DNA from: Actinomyces marseillensis
GTDB taxonomy: Bacteria; Actinomycetota; Actinomycetes; Actinomycetales; Actinomycetaceae
Direction of reading: 5' to 3'
Assembly (NCBI RefSeq): GCF_900155605.1
Contig: NZ_LT707420.1
Coordinates: 398,290-462,289 of the forward strand
Length of the DNA: 64,000 nucleotides
Below the pieces are notes generated by a model, which saw nothing but the letters and a program-made list of their open reading frames with translations, did not search any database and had not been told where the DNA came from. A program made the translations under genes and the position numbers. Shown here one piece after another: positions 26,324 through 34,825 of this stretch. Position 1 is the first letter of the stretch; each line of letters starts with the position of its first letter.

Positions 26324-27708
26324 CAGTTCCCCCCGTGAGAATTGTGGTCACCATCAGCTGCGGTGTCCTGCGATTGAGCGGTGTCAAGGACATTCACCCT
26401 GGCCCAGACACTTCCGTGCGGGTCATCGAGTTCTTGCCAAATGTCATAGAGACGAACGCGCGTGGGCTCGCCATCACGGGGCAGCATTTCTTGCAGTGCG
26501 CGGATCGCCTGTCCCACGCGGTCCCATCGCGTGACCTCTGACCTGCGTTCCAAGCGGCCAACCGTCTCGGTGTAGGTCGACGAGGAGTGTGCATAGTACA
26601 GGGGTTGTATCCGCGGCTGAGTCAGGTTTCGTCCAACCATGACCCGTTGATCGCGGATACGTGCGCCAGCTCCATCAGTCGATGGGACAACATCTTGATC
26701 GTGTGCGACATCCACCATGACGACATCGGAACGCAGACATGCCCGGTGCCCCGGCGACCCAAGCCCCAAAATCCCCTGGACCTTGACCCCGACATCTTCG
26801 GGGGGCAAACTTCCCAGATTGACTGCAATGAGGCCACCCTGCGAGTGGGCAACGATGATGATGGGCTCGTTTGCGTAGTCGGATGGAACGATGCCGTCTT
26901 CACTCATTGCTTGGTGAAGAGCGCGAATAATGCCCATTCGCATGGATGAGCTCAGTCCCAAAGCTTCGCGGATATTGGTTTCCATATCCGCGGGGTTAGG
27001 GGTCGATGGCGTATCAAAGTGGTTCGTTCCCGGAATCGACACTAACCAGCGCCGCTGCTCACCTTCGCCGACCCTGGTGATTTTGATCGATTGACCGTAC
27101 GTTCCCGCCCAGTACAGGTCATCAATATCTGCCGCCATATCCTGAAGAGAGCGCGGAGCCCACAGGCGATGGGCCGAAGATGTGGGATGTCCGGGATACT
27201 CGATGATCTCCGGCCCCATCTCAGAGTCAAAGTACTTATCCGCGTGAGCGGCTCCACCCGTCATTTGCCCCAGGGATGTTCCCGCAATGAGCATCCCTGC
27301 CATCAGCGCTTCGTAGCCATTTCGAGGCGTCACTTGGGCAAGACGCTGAAGCTTCCCACTGCGATCCCATCCCACGATCGCATCGAATGCGGCTGCCGCA
27401 TGAACGATCGCACCGGCTGTTCCTGCGATCGATGCGAGTACGCGCACGAAAAGAACATCGAGTCCGGGTTCGCGGAAGAAGATCGACTGAGACTGTTCCG
27501 AAACTTCCTCACCCAGACGGTCAGATTGCATGCGCAAACGGCTGCGAATATCCGTGGGAAGAAATCCCATTGCCGAGGCCGCACCAACCGCGAGCGCTGA
27601 AAGGAGCTTGGGGGCAAGTGGGATCAGCTTCACGCGCAGGTAGAAAGAGGAGAGGGAGTGCGGGGCACGCCTGCGTGCGTAGTAGTTGCGATAGCGTCGC
27701 GTTTTCAT
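26323..27708 (-). CDS. membrane-associated GxSxG alpha/beta hydrolase
   Basis: A 461-residue protein beginning with a basic region (MKTRRYRNYYARRR) and three hydrophobic stretches (LAPKLLSALAVGAASAMGF; VLFVRVLASIAGTAGAIVHAAAAF; YEALMAGMLIAGTSLGQMTGG). The hydrolase core follows: SIPGTNHFD, ADMETNIREALG, elbow IVAHSQGGLIAVN (Ser289), LGLGSPGHRA and acid-loop candidate AHDQDVVPSTDGAG. The order and spacing of these motifs match the hydrolase at 22297-23913, indicating related proteins. AGGAGGG lies 5 nt before the ATG. It heads a two-gene unit with the 182-residue protein. Likely an esterase or lipase; substrate unknown. Confidence 0.7.
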   Translation of the reverse strand: MKTRRYRNYYARRRAPHSLSSFYLRVKLIPLAPKLLSALAVGAASAMGFLPTDIRSRLRMQSDRLGEEVSEQSQSIFFREPGLDVLFVRVLASIAGTAGAIVHAAAAFDAIVGWDRSGKLQRLAQVTPRNGYEALMAGMLIAGTSLGQMTGGAAHADKYFDSEMGPEIIEYPGHPTSSAHRLWAPRSLQDMAADIDDLYWAGTYGQSIKITRVGEGEQRRWLVSIPGTNHFDTPSTPNPADMETNIREALGLSSSMRMGIIRALHQAMSEDGIVPSDYANEPIIIVAHSQGGLIAVNLGSLPPEDVGVKVQGILGLGSPGHRACLRSDVVMVDVAHDQDVVPSTDGAGARIRDQRVMVGRNLTQPRIQPLYYAHSSSTYTETVGRLERRSEVTRWDRVGQAIRALQEMLPRDGEPTRVRLYDIWQELDDPHGSVWARVNVLDTAQSQDTAADGDHNSHGGN

Positions 27709-27870
27709 GAATCCCTCCTATCCCTTCACGATAGCCTAACCCCGCATGGGTGCAGGTGGGGACAGTTTGAGGTCATGCTACTGGATTCATAGTCATATCC
27801 GCTGTTAGAATTTTCCAGAATGTCTCGCGCTTTTCCGCGAAATTTGGCAGCCCGTAGAAAGAAGACCTCC

Positions 27871-29133
27871 ATGAAGCGTTCGTCATACCGCGTATTCGCA
27901 CTGTGCAGCGTTCCCGTACTCGCCGGTGCAATTCTTGTCGGCGGCGGCAGTTTCCACAGCTCACAGGCGTCAACTGACATCCCGATTTCGGTCTCGGGCG
28001 AGGTTTACACTCCCGGAAGCGACATCGTGACTCTACCCGCCGATGTTGATCCCGCACAGCGTGCCGCCCTTGTCTGCCGTGGAGCTTCTCCCAAGGACAG
28101 CTACGCTATTGGCTTCCAGGGCGTTCTTGATATGACCAATGTGTGGACAAATTACGAACGCATGGCTACCTATGGCCGCTTCATGGATCCCGCTGCTTTC
28201 AACCGTTTGGTCATCACTGGTGAGTGGACGACCAGCATGACCGTTGACACGAATGATGTCGATATCGACACTGCCGCTTACACGGTCGAGGCAGTACAAG
28301 AGCAGTTCGAGAAGGCCAATGCCGCAACTGGTGAGGCTTTCTCAAAGGCAATGCGCGTCCAGAGCGTTTCGGTCGTGAATGGTACCTTCTCTGCGACCTA
28401 CCGCCTCATGCACCAAGACGCCAGCGGAAATTGGGTCGATGGAACCACAGCCGGCGCCTTGGACAATGCATCCATGCGTCCTAACAAGGTGTACTTCCCG
28501 AGCCTCGAAGGAAGCCTGACGGTTTCTCAGGCGCGTATGAATGCCTCCGCAAGCTCATCGATTCAGGCAACCTCTCCCAGCGTCACCGGTAGCTTGGATA
28601 TTCCCGCCCTTGCCGGGGTTCGTTTCCTCGCTGGCGTGCGCCCCGTGAACTTCACCAACGGTGTGGGGGCTCCTGTCACCATCGAGCTCAAGCAGCAACC
28701 CTCACTCACGGTCACCTACTCCTCCGATGATGCGGCACATGCGCTTCCCGTGGAGATCACCGCAATGGAGTACACACAAGAAGGCGCGATTGGATCTGCT
28801 CCCGTCACTGACTTGCCTCGCCCGGCAAAGACTGTCGTCGACACCGCTGATATCCAGTGGGATTGGAAGGCAAATGCGGGTATGACTCGCACTCAGTCCG
28901 CCTGCGGTGGCGTCACCTACAACACGAAGTGGACCCCGACCATCAAGCAGAATCCTTCCCCGGCTCCTAACGGGACCACGACACCTGCCTCCATCACTGG
29001 CTCAACAGCTCCTTCGACGAACCCGAAGAGCCCCTTGGCGCGCACAGGTGTGGCTGACTTCGTCCTTCCGCTGGGCGGCCTGCTCGCCCTCGCAGGTGTG
29101 GCCACCGTTGCTACGACGCGTCGGCGCGCATAA
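27871..29133 (+). CDS. secreted surface protein with LAxTG sortase motif
   Basis: A 420-residue cell-surface protein. The N-terminus has a basic region and hydrophobic signal (MKRSSYRVFALCSVPVLAGAIL) with likely cleavage near SSQAS. The mature part is strand-rich and Thr/Ser/Val-rich with no recognised enzyme motif. The C-terminus has a Pro/Ser/Thr-rich spacer, PLARTG (388-393), a hydrophobic helix (FVLPLGGLLALAGVATVATT) and RRR: a cell-wall sorting signal of the LAxTG class used by class E sortases. GAAAGAAG lies 6 nt before ATG 27871; an upstream in-frame ATG at 27820 is less favoured. No sortase gene is in the window. Confidence 0.75.
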   Translation: MKRSSYRVFALCSVPVLAGAILVGGGSFHSSQASTDIPISVSGEVYTPGSDIVTLPADVDPAQRAALVCRGASPKDSYAIGFQGVLDMTNVWTNYERMATYGRFMDPAAFNRLVITGEWTTSMTVDTNDVDIDTAAYTVEAVQEQFEKANAATGEAFSKAMRVQSVSVVNGTFSATYRLMHQDASGNWVDGTTAGALDNASMRPNKVYFPSLEGSLTVSQARMNASASSSIQATSPSVTGSLDIPALAGVRFLAGVRPVNFTNGVGAPVTIELKQQPSLTVTYSSDDAAHALPVEITAMEYTQEGAIGSAPVTDLPRPAKTVVDTADIQWDWKANAGMTRTQSACGGVTYNTKWTPTIKQNPSPAPNGTTTPASITGSTAPSTNPKSPLARTGVADFVLPLGGLLALAGVATVATTRRRA

Positions 29134-29181
29134 CTGATTGCGCGCACGAGGCACCCGCGGCCTCGGCACTCAGCAAAGTCA

Positions 29182-29231
29182 CTGTCCCCCTACTTCGGCA
29201 CCGCTTCGGAGTGGGGGGACAGACATTTTTC
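29182..29231 (+). terminator. terminator before the copper operon
   Basis: CTGTCCCCC...GGGGGGACAG arms with a CTTCGG...CCG upper stem form a hairpin (29182-29222) with one bulge, followed by ACATTTTT. It ends transcription from the surface-protein gene ahead of the csoR promoter. Confidence 0.75.
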
Positions 29232-29236
29232 CCCTC

Positions 29237-29265
29237 TTGACGCATATACCCCCCGGGGGTATATT
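29237..29265 (+). promoter_or_regulatory. csoR promoter with nested CsoR operator
   Basis: -35 TTGACG (29237-29242), a 17-bp spacer and -10 TATATT (29260-29265) form a strong promoter. A perfect palindrome, ATATACCCCC-C-GGGGGTATAT (29244-29264), covers the spacer and part of the -10 box; it has the AT-flanked C-run/G-run form typical of CsoR operators. Apo-CsoR would block RNA polymerase and Cu(I) would release it, giving autoregulation of csoR-copZ-copA. Confidence 0.85.
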
Positions 29266-29287
29266 TCGAAACATAAGGAGGATCACT

Positions 29288-29572
29288 ATGGCTCACGGAT
29301 ACACCGAAGAAACCGAGCATTACCTCAAGCGCCTACGCAGAATCGAAGGCCAGCTCAGGGGTCTGCAGCGCATGGTTGCAGAGGACACCTACTGCATTGA
29401 TGTCCTCACGCAAATCTCTGCAGTGCAGTCCGCTCTGGACTCCGTCGCACTGGGCCTCCTTGAAGACCACATGAACCACTGCGTTCTTCACGCCGCTCAA
29501 CACAGCGAAGAAGAAGGACGCGAAAAGATCCAAGAAGCCACAAAGGCAATCGCGCGACTGGTGAAGTCCTAA
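29288..29572 (+). CDS. csoR: copper-sensing transcriptional repressor CsoR
   Basis: A 94-residue all-helical repressor. The Cu(I) ligands Cys36, His61 and Cys65 are at exactly the positions known in M. tuberculosis CsoR (C...H-x3-C), and the N-terminal RLRRIEGQLRGLQRMV is the family's DNA-binding helix. AAGGAGG lies 7 nt before the ATG. It is the first gene of a copper cassette (csoR, copZ, copA) and sits directly under its own operator, so it should repress the cassette until Cu(I) binds. Confidence 0.93.
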   Translation: MAHGYTEETEHYLKRLRRIEGQLRGLQRMVAEDTYCIDVLTQISAVQSALDSVALGLLEDHMNHCVLHAAQHSEEEGREKIQEATKAIARLVKS

Positions 29573-29625
29573 GCGCACACCACACGTTTTCTCCTCCGTT
29601 TCCACCACCAAAGAAAGGCGCCATC

Positions 29626-29871
29626 ATGGCACAGGAAATTGATCGCACTGTCGAGCTCTCCATCAACGGAATGACCTGCGGACACTGCGTCGCATCGGTC
29701 ACCGAAGAACTCAAGGAGGTTCCCGGCGTTCTCGATGTTGAGGTCATCCTTAACTCCGGCGCGACCTCGAAGGCGACCGTCGTCACCAACACCGAACTCG
29801 ACGACAACGCCCTGCGCGACGCCGTCTCCGAGGCCGGCTTCGAACTGGTCGGAATCACTCGCGACTTCTGA
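29626..29871 (+). CDS. copZ: copper chaperone, heavy-metal-associated domain protein
   Basis: An 81-residue HMA (ferredoxin-like beta-alpha-beta-beta-alpha-beta) protein with the metal motif GMTCGHC (Cys18, Cys21), which binds Cu(I) and hands it to the CopA ATPase. GAAAGG precedes the ATG. Located between csoR and copA. Confidence 0.92.
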   Translation: MAQEIDRTVELSINGMTCGHCVASVTEELKEVPGVLDVEVILNSGATSKATVVTNTELDDNALRDAVSEAGFELVGITRDF

Positions 29872-29882
29872 CCCCTAACTAA

Positions 29883-29909
29883 CCGGGGGCGCCGCCAGGT
29901 GCCCCCCGG
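29883..29909 (+). other. GC-rich hairpin in the copZ-copA gap
   Basis: CCGGGGGC (29883-29890) and GCCCCCCGG (29901-29909) pair with one bulged C around a 10-nt loop. No U-tract follows. It encloses a possible GTG start at 29899; the pairing would bury that codon, favouring the later ATG at 29947, and may tune copA expression relative to csoR-copZ. Confidence 0.5.
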
Positions 29910-29946
29910 AATATCCCACGAACCACATACGACAGAATCGCTCAGA

Positions 29947-32388
29947 ATGACTCCCGAAACTCGCCACACATCACCCGATACCGAAAGCGAACACTTAGGA
30001 GACGGCTTACTGCGCCGCGCTGCGGATCTACGCAACCGCTTCCTTGTGACCCTCCCTTTCACCATCATCGTTCTGGGCCTGTCCATGGTTCCTCCACTTC
30101 AGTTCCCCGGCTGGCAGTGGGTCGTCGCTTTCGCCTCGCTACCCGTCGTGATCTGGGGTGCCGCCCCCTTCCATCGCGCTGCCTTCCAGGCGGGACGCCA
30201 TGGATCTTCGACCATGGATACCCTGGTCTCCCTCGGTGTCATCGCCTCGAGCCTGTGGTCGTGGTATGCCCTGCTCTTTGGCGGCGCAGGCATGATCGGC
30301 ATGCGCATGCATATGTCGCTCATCCCCGCGAGCAGCCACGCAACGCACGCAGAAATCTACTTCGAGGGTGCCTGCGCAATCGTCACTTTCCTTCTAGCCG
30401 GCCGACTGATGGAGGCACGGACGCGCTACCACTCCGGTGACGCCCTGCGCTCCCTTCTAGAACTTGGTGCGAAGGACGCAATCCTCGTTGAAGGAAGTGG
30501 CGCGGATCGCCAGTTCCGCACCATCCCCGCAGCTGAACTTCGCGTCGGAAACCTCTTCCAGGTTCGCCCCGGAGACAAGGTTGCAACCGATGGCATCGTC
30601 GAAGAGGGCACCAGCGCCCTGGACACCTCACTGATGACGGGCGAATCACTCCCGCGCGAAGTATCCCCCGGCAGCGCGGTCACGGGAGGCACCCTCAACA
30701 CCTCGGGTGCCTTGATCGTCCGTGCGACCGCCGTCGGCTCAGAGACTCAGCTGGCCCACATCGGCCAGATGATTACCGAGGCCCAGGCAACGAAGGCTCC
30801 CGTCCAACGTCTTGCCGACCGCATTTCTTCGGTCTTCGTTCCGACGATTATCGCCCTCTCCTTACTGACTTTGGCGGGCTGGCTCCTTGCCGGAGCCGGT
30901 ATTCAAAGCGCAATCACTGCAGCCGTTGCTGTCCTGGTTGTTGCCTGCCCCTGCGCTCTTGGTCTGGCCACTCCGACCGCACTTCTTGTGGGTTCGGGTA
31001 AGGCCGCCCAGATGGGTATCCTCATTTCTTCGGCTGAGGTCCTTGAGCGCACGCGCAGTATCGACACGATCCTCCTTGATAAGACCGGCACGTTGACCAA
31101 GGGCGCGATGTCATTGGAGTCCGTGATCCTCCCCGATGGAAGCGCGAATTCCCCCGATGCCCAGGCCAGCGTGGATGCACTGAGCGTGACCGCCTCGCTG
31201 GAGTCGGCCTCGGAGCACCCGATTGCCCGCGCGCTCACTACCGCCGCCCGCGAGCGCGATCTTTCCTCGCACCCGGTTCGCGAGCTGCGCAACCACCCCG
31301 GACTTGGGGTTTCCGCGCTCGCCGAGGACGGCGCACTCCTTCTGGCCGGCCGCGTGAGCTGGCTGGGTGAGCTCGGTATTTCCCTTCCTCAGTCCGCGCT
31401 TTCCGCCATTTCCGAGGCCGAGGCCACGGGAGCGACCGTTGTGGCCAGCGCGCGCGTTGAGGGGTGGCAGGAAAGCTCCTCCACCGAGGACGCCTCGGCG
31501 CAAGCTTCACAGCCCGCAGAAGAGGCCGAGGACGGCGGAATCATCGTCGATATGGCTGTGGGCGGCATGACCTGCGCCTCCTGCGTGCGCAGGGTTGAGC
31601 GCAAGTTGGGCAAGCTCGATGGTGTTCATGCGCAGGTTAATCTGGCAACTGAGAGTGCTCGAATCACCCTCAAGCACGATTACAGCGACGCTGAGCTTGA
31701 AGAGGTCGTCAAGGCAGCGGGCTACGAGCCGCAGGTGCGTTCGCGTCGGCTTGCTTCCGCTCAAGCACCCACAGCGACACTCACGGCCCAGACACGCGAA
31801 CTTCCCGAGCACCTTAACGGAGTGCTACTGGGTGCTTTCGTTGTGCGTGACACGGTGAAAGAGTCGTCGAGGGATGCGATTGCCCAGCTGAAAGCCCTGG
31901 GGATCACTCCAACTCTGCTCACTGGCGACCATGAATCTGCAGCACGTTTTGTTGCCTCGCAGGTGGGGATTGACTCGGTTATTGCAGGAGTTCTTCCCGC
32001 AGATAAGCGCGATGCGGTGATGCGCCTTCAAGAAGAGGGCCACCAGGTCGCCATGGTCGGTGACGGCGTCAATGACGCGGCCGCTCTGGCACAGGCCTCA
32101 ACTCAGGGATTGGGTATTGCCATGGGCTCGGGTGCCGATAGTGCAATCGCTGTCGCCGACATGACGCTGGTGAGCTCGGACCCGACGATGGCTGCCGCCG
32201 CGATTCGTATCTCGCGCGCAACACTGAAGGTCATCAAAGAAAACCTCTTCTGGGCCTTCTTCTACAATGTCATCATGATTCCGCTCGCGATCTTCGGGCT
32301 TCTCAACCCGATGCTCGCTTCGGCTGCGATGGCCATGTCCTCGGTGTATGTTGTCCTCAACTCCATGAGGCTGCGTCGCGCGCACTGA
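29947..32388 (+). CDS. copA: copper-exporting P-type ATPase with internal HMA domain
   Basis: A 813-residue P1B-type ATPase that exports Cu(I) at the expense of ATP. In order: two N-terminal membrane helix pairs, the actuator TGES loop (LMTGESLPRE), the CPC transmembrane copper site (VVACPCALGLATPT), phosphorylation site DKTGTLT, the N-domain HP motif (SEHPIARAL) and hinge MVGDGVNDAAALAQA. Unusually, no HMA domain is at the N-terminus; instead an HMA domain (GGMTCASCVRRVERKLGKL, about residues 533-598) is inserted in a ~120-residue segment between the N-domain strand GATVVASARVEG and GVLLGAFVVRDT. An upstream GTG at 29899 is a longer alternative start. It is the last gene of the copper cassette. 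Confidence 0.92.
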   Translation: MTPETRHTSPDTESEHLGDGLLRRAADLRNRFLVTLPFTIIVLGLSMVPPLQFPGWQWVVAFASLPVVIWGAAPFHRAAFQAGRHGSSTMDTLVSLGVIASSLWSWYALLFGGAGMIGMRMHMSLIPASSHATHAEIYFEGACAIVTFLLAGRLMEARTRYHSGDALRSLLELGAKDAILVEGSGADRQFRTIPAAELRVGNLFQVRPGDKVATDGIVEEGTSALDTSLMTGESLPREVSPGSAVTGGTLNTSGALIVRATAVGSETQLAHIGQMITEAQATKAPVQRLADRISSVFVPTIIALSLLTLAGWLLAGAGIQSAITAAVAVLVVACPCALGLATPTALLVGSGKAAQMGILISSAEVLERTRSIDTILLDKTGTLTKGAMSLESVILPDGSANSPDAQASVDALSVTASLESASEHPIARALTTAARERDLSSHPVRELRNHPGLGVSALAEDGALLLAGRVSWLGELGISLPQSALSAISEAEATGATVVASARVEGWQESSSTEDASAQASQPAEEAEDGGIIVDMAVGGMTCASCVRRVERKLGKLDGVHAQVNLATESARITLKHDYSDAELEEVVKAAGYEPQVRSRRLASAQAPTATLTAQTRELPEHLNGVLLGAFVVRDTVKESSRDAIAQLKALGITPTLLTGDHESAARFVASQVGIDSVIAGVLPADKRDAVMRLQEEGHQVAMVGDGVNDAAALAQASTQGLGIAMGSGADSAIAVADMTLVSSDPTMAAAAIRISRATLKVIKENLFWAFFYNVIMIPLAIFGLLNPMLASAAMAMSSVYVVLNSMRLRRAH

Positions 32389-32408
32389 AAAGTATCACTC
32401 TCATGCAG

Positions 32409-32436
32409 GTGCCCCCGCGATTTCTCGCGGGGGCAC
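32409..32436. terminator. hairpin terminator after copA
   Basis: A perfect 12-bp GC-rich stem (GTGCCCCCGCGA at 32409-32420 with TCGCGGGGGCAC at 32425-32436) around TTTC, 20 bp after the copA stop. No T-run follows; strength inferred from stem stability. Confidence 0.7.
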
Positions 32437-32532
32437 CGTGTGTCTTGACTGAAATGACGCTCAATCAATTTGCGTAAACGTTTCTAGTTGACGCGCTGAG
32501 CGACCTGGAAACCGCCCGAGTTGTAAATCAAC

Positions 32533-33939
32533 TTATAGGTGGAACCGGGGGTGTGCTCCTTGCGCGTAGGAAACCGCCTCAACGTTCTTCTGCTCTCCCC
32601 ACGCAGCACCGCGCTGATCAACAACAACGTAATCCACGGCAACATCCTTCGCGGATCCCACCCAATAGACCTCATGATCGGGGATCAGATAGGCGAGCAG
32701 GGTCAGATCCGTTTCGACATTGGCATTTTCCGGGATCAATGAATTGATCTCCTCGACCTGAGCCATCCTCGGGCTCACTGCTCCAAACCCGGGGTTCGTC
32801 ATCTTCCACATGGGAAGCTGCGGGGCCGTGATGAGCGCTGCCGCACAGGGAATCGCCAAGGCAACCGTGGCGACGAAGGGACGCTGTCGGCTCATCACCC
32901 AGCCCAGGCCTCGTGAAATATCAGATTGCTCGCGCTCACTCCACCTGCGGTGAGCGTCCAAGAGCGCGCCCAGAAGGATCGGCACCAAAATCGCGTTGTA
33001 GTGCCAGTGCTTCCAATCCCAGTAGTAGTCGACGGAACCGAGGAAACGCCATGCGATGGTCGGTAGGATCACCCAGAACCAGGGCGAGGCCAGACCAATA
33101 ATCCCCGCACCCAAGACAGCCATGGCAATCACACCGAACTTTTGTGAGGGCCACAGAGCCCTCTCGATCAAGGTGACGTTTCCGCGGCCCTGCGAACCAT
33201 CGAGACTGTAAGCCCAGGTTCCTGAAGCGTTGAAAGCGGGCAGAAGGAGCTTAATCGTCACGACGAAAGCGATGACTCCGAAAGCCGCAAAAAACAGGGG
33301 GTACGCGAAGCTCTTGATTGAATCCCTGCCTCGCCACGACAGAATCAAGCCGATCATCATGATGGTGAGGCCAAGGTCTTCCTTAACCAGAACAAGCGGC
33401 GCAGACCATGCCATCGTTGCCACCCAACGGCCTTCAACGAAAGCGGCCGAGGCCCACGCAAGCATGGGGAGCGCGAAGGCAATTTCGTGGAATTGGGAGG
33501 AGACAGCGCCTTGGAAACCCCATGCGGTCACGTAGCCGATACCGATAATCGAGGCGAGGAGCCATCCTGCCTGCTTTGTCGCGAGGCGAACCAGCGGCCA
33601 CGCTGAAACCGCAATCAAAAGATCTTGAACAACCAGCAGGGTCAATCCTGAGGGGAAGAAGCGATAGATCGGCCCCAAAAGCACCAAAATCGGGTGGAAG
33701 TGATCGCCCAGCAGGTTGTATCCGGGGCCTTTGACGGGAACGATCGGCGCCTGGAAGTGACTATAGGATTTCGCGGCTTCGGTGAAAATAGCCAGATCCC
33801 ACGAGGGGACATCAAGCGAGCGCCACTGTCCCACAGAGAAAGTGATGTATAAGCAGGCACCGAGCAGGACCGACAGGGCCGCGGGAAGATAAGCCGAAAG
33901 CAGCTCTAAGGGGCGCCAACGGGTACCTTTTTCAGACAT
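32533..33939 (-). CDS. DUF2079 polytopic membrane protein, probable C-terminal frameshift
   Basis: A 468-residue membrane protein with ten or more hydrophobic helices and the DUF2079 signatures SWDLAIFTEAAKSYSHF and NLLGDHFHPILVLLGPIYRFFPSG. The family resembles GT-C-type membrane enzymes; activity unknown. It overlaps the upstream GT2 gene by 1 nt (TAATG), so the pair probably acts together on a membrane-bound glycan. The end AHPRFHL is odd: the +1 frame continues without a stop to 32484 with a natural-looking tail (KEHTPGSTYKLIYNSGGFQV), so a one-base insertion around 32555-32590 probably truncates the product by about 17 residues and replaces its tail. Confidence 0.8.
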   Translation of the reverse strand: MSEKGTRWRPLELLSAYLPAALSVLLGACLYITFSVGQWRSLDVPSWDLAIFTEAAKSYSHFQAPIVPVKGPGYNLLGDHFHPILVLLGPIYRFFPSGLTLLVVQDLLIAVSAWPLVRLATKQAGWLLASIIGIGYVTAWGFQGAVSSQFHEIAFALPMLAWASAAFVEGRWVATMAWSAPLVLVKEDLGLTIMMIGLILSWRGRDSIKSFAYPLFFAAFGVIAFVVTIKLLLPAFNASGTWAYSLDGSQGRGNVTLIERALWPSQKFGVIAMAVLGAGIIGLASPWFWVILPTIAWRFLGSVDYYWDWKHWHYNAILVPILLGALLDAHRRWSEREQSDISRGLGWVMSRQRPFVATVALAIPCAAALITAPQLPMWKMTNPGFGAVSPRMAQVEEINSLIPENANVETDLTLLAYLIPDHEVYWVGSAKDVAVDYVVVDQRGAAWGEQKNVEAVSYAQGAHPRFHL

Positions 33940-34790
33940 TAACTGACTTCTCCTGGATGTGATTGGGAAATCGGAGTGTGTTCGGGATCTGGGAAGGGAA
34001 TGCCCACGCGCTGCGCCGAAACTGGAGTGCGATAGCGTCGACGGAGGCGAACCTTACGCAACGCAAGCATCGTCGAAGTCCACGCGACATCGGCTAGGCT
34101 CGCCGGCCGGTTCAAAGCGACCAGGCTATGGTCATCACCCGTGTGCTCAAAAGCGCAGGGCAATTCGATAGCGGTCATCCCCAAAGCGAGCAACCGGACC
34201 TTCATGTCCAGTTCTAGGCCGTAACCATTGGCAAAAGGCATGATCGCGTTGAGCGCCTCGCGGGTGATACACAGCTGTTCGGACAGGGGCGCTTGAGAAT
34301 CCCAACCCGTTTGGCGGCGAATCGTATTGTGTGCGAGGCGTTGCGCGGCGGTCTCTTTGCGCGCACTGCTCGGATCCTCGCTGCCAAGGCCCGCGGGAAC
34401 GGCGCAGGCAAGGTCCGCACGGCCGCTGGAAATGGCCTCGACAAGGAAAGCCGCATCCACGGCACTCTCCCCTAGGTCTCCCGAGAGGAAGAGGATGTGT
34501 CGACCGGGCGCATCAACGCGGTCACGCATTGCGGCAACCTTAACGCCCGTTTCGCGTGCCGAGGCCCGGCCTCGGGGAACGGAATGGCGAACGACAACCG
34601 CACCTGCTGCGCGTGCGTACTTTCCCGTCTCATCATCGGAACCATCATCGATGACGATGAGCAGGTCAACGCCCGGGATTGCTCGGCATGCGCGCACGGT
34701 CGAGGCGATCTGGCGGCCGACATTGTGGGCGCAGATGATCGCCGCGACCTTCTGGGAAGGTGAGGGTTCGACGGATTGAGCGGGAGTCAC
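33939..34790 (-). CDS. glycosyltransferase family 2
   Basis: A 283-residue GT-A fold enzyme: nucleotide-sugar strand AAIICAHNVGRQIASTV, then LLIVIDDGSDDETGKYA, with a later FLSGDLGES element where the usual DxD would lie. It transfers a sugar from an activated donor to a lipid or glycan; acceptor unknown. Residues after ~230 are basic and lack membrane helices. The next gene begins on its stop codon (1-nt overlap), so it is coupled to the DUF2079 protein. Confidence 0.82.
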   Translation of the reverse strand: MTPAQSVEPSPSQKVAAIICAHNVGRQIASTVRACRAIPGVDLLIVIDDGSDDETGKYARAAGAVVVRHSVPRGRASARETGVKVAAMRDRVDAPGRHILFLSGDLGESAVDAAFLVEAISSGRADLACAVPAGLGSEDPSSARKETAAQRLAHNTIRRQTGWDSQAPLSEQLCITREALNAIMPFANGYGLELDMKVRLLALGMTAIELPCAFEHTGDDHSLVALNRPASLADVAWTSTMLALRKVRLRRRYRTPVSAQRVGIPFPDPEHTPISQSHPGEVS

Positions 34791-34825
34791 CCTGCTAGTT
34801 TATCCCGACCTTCCCCCGGGATCGG

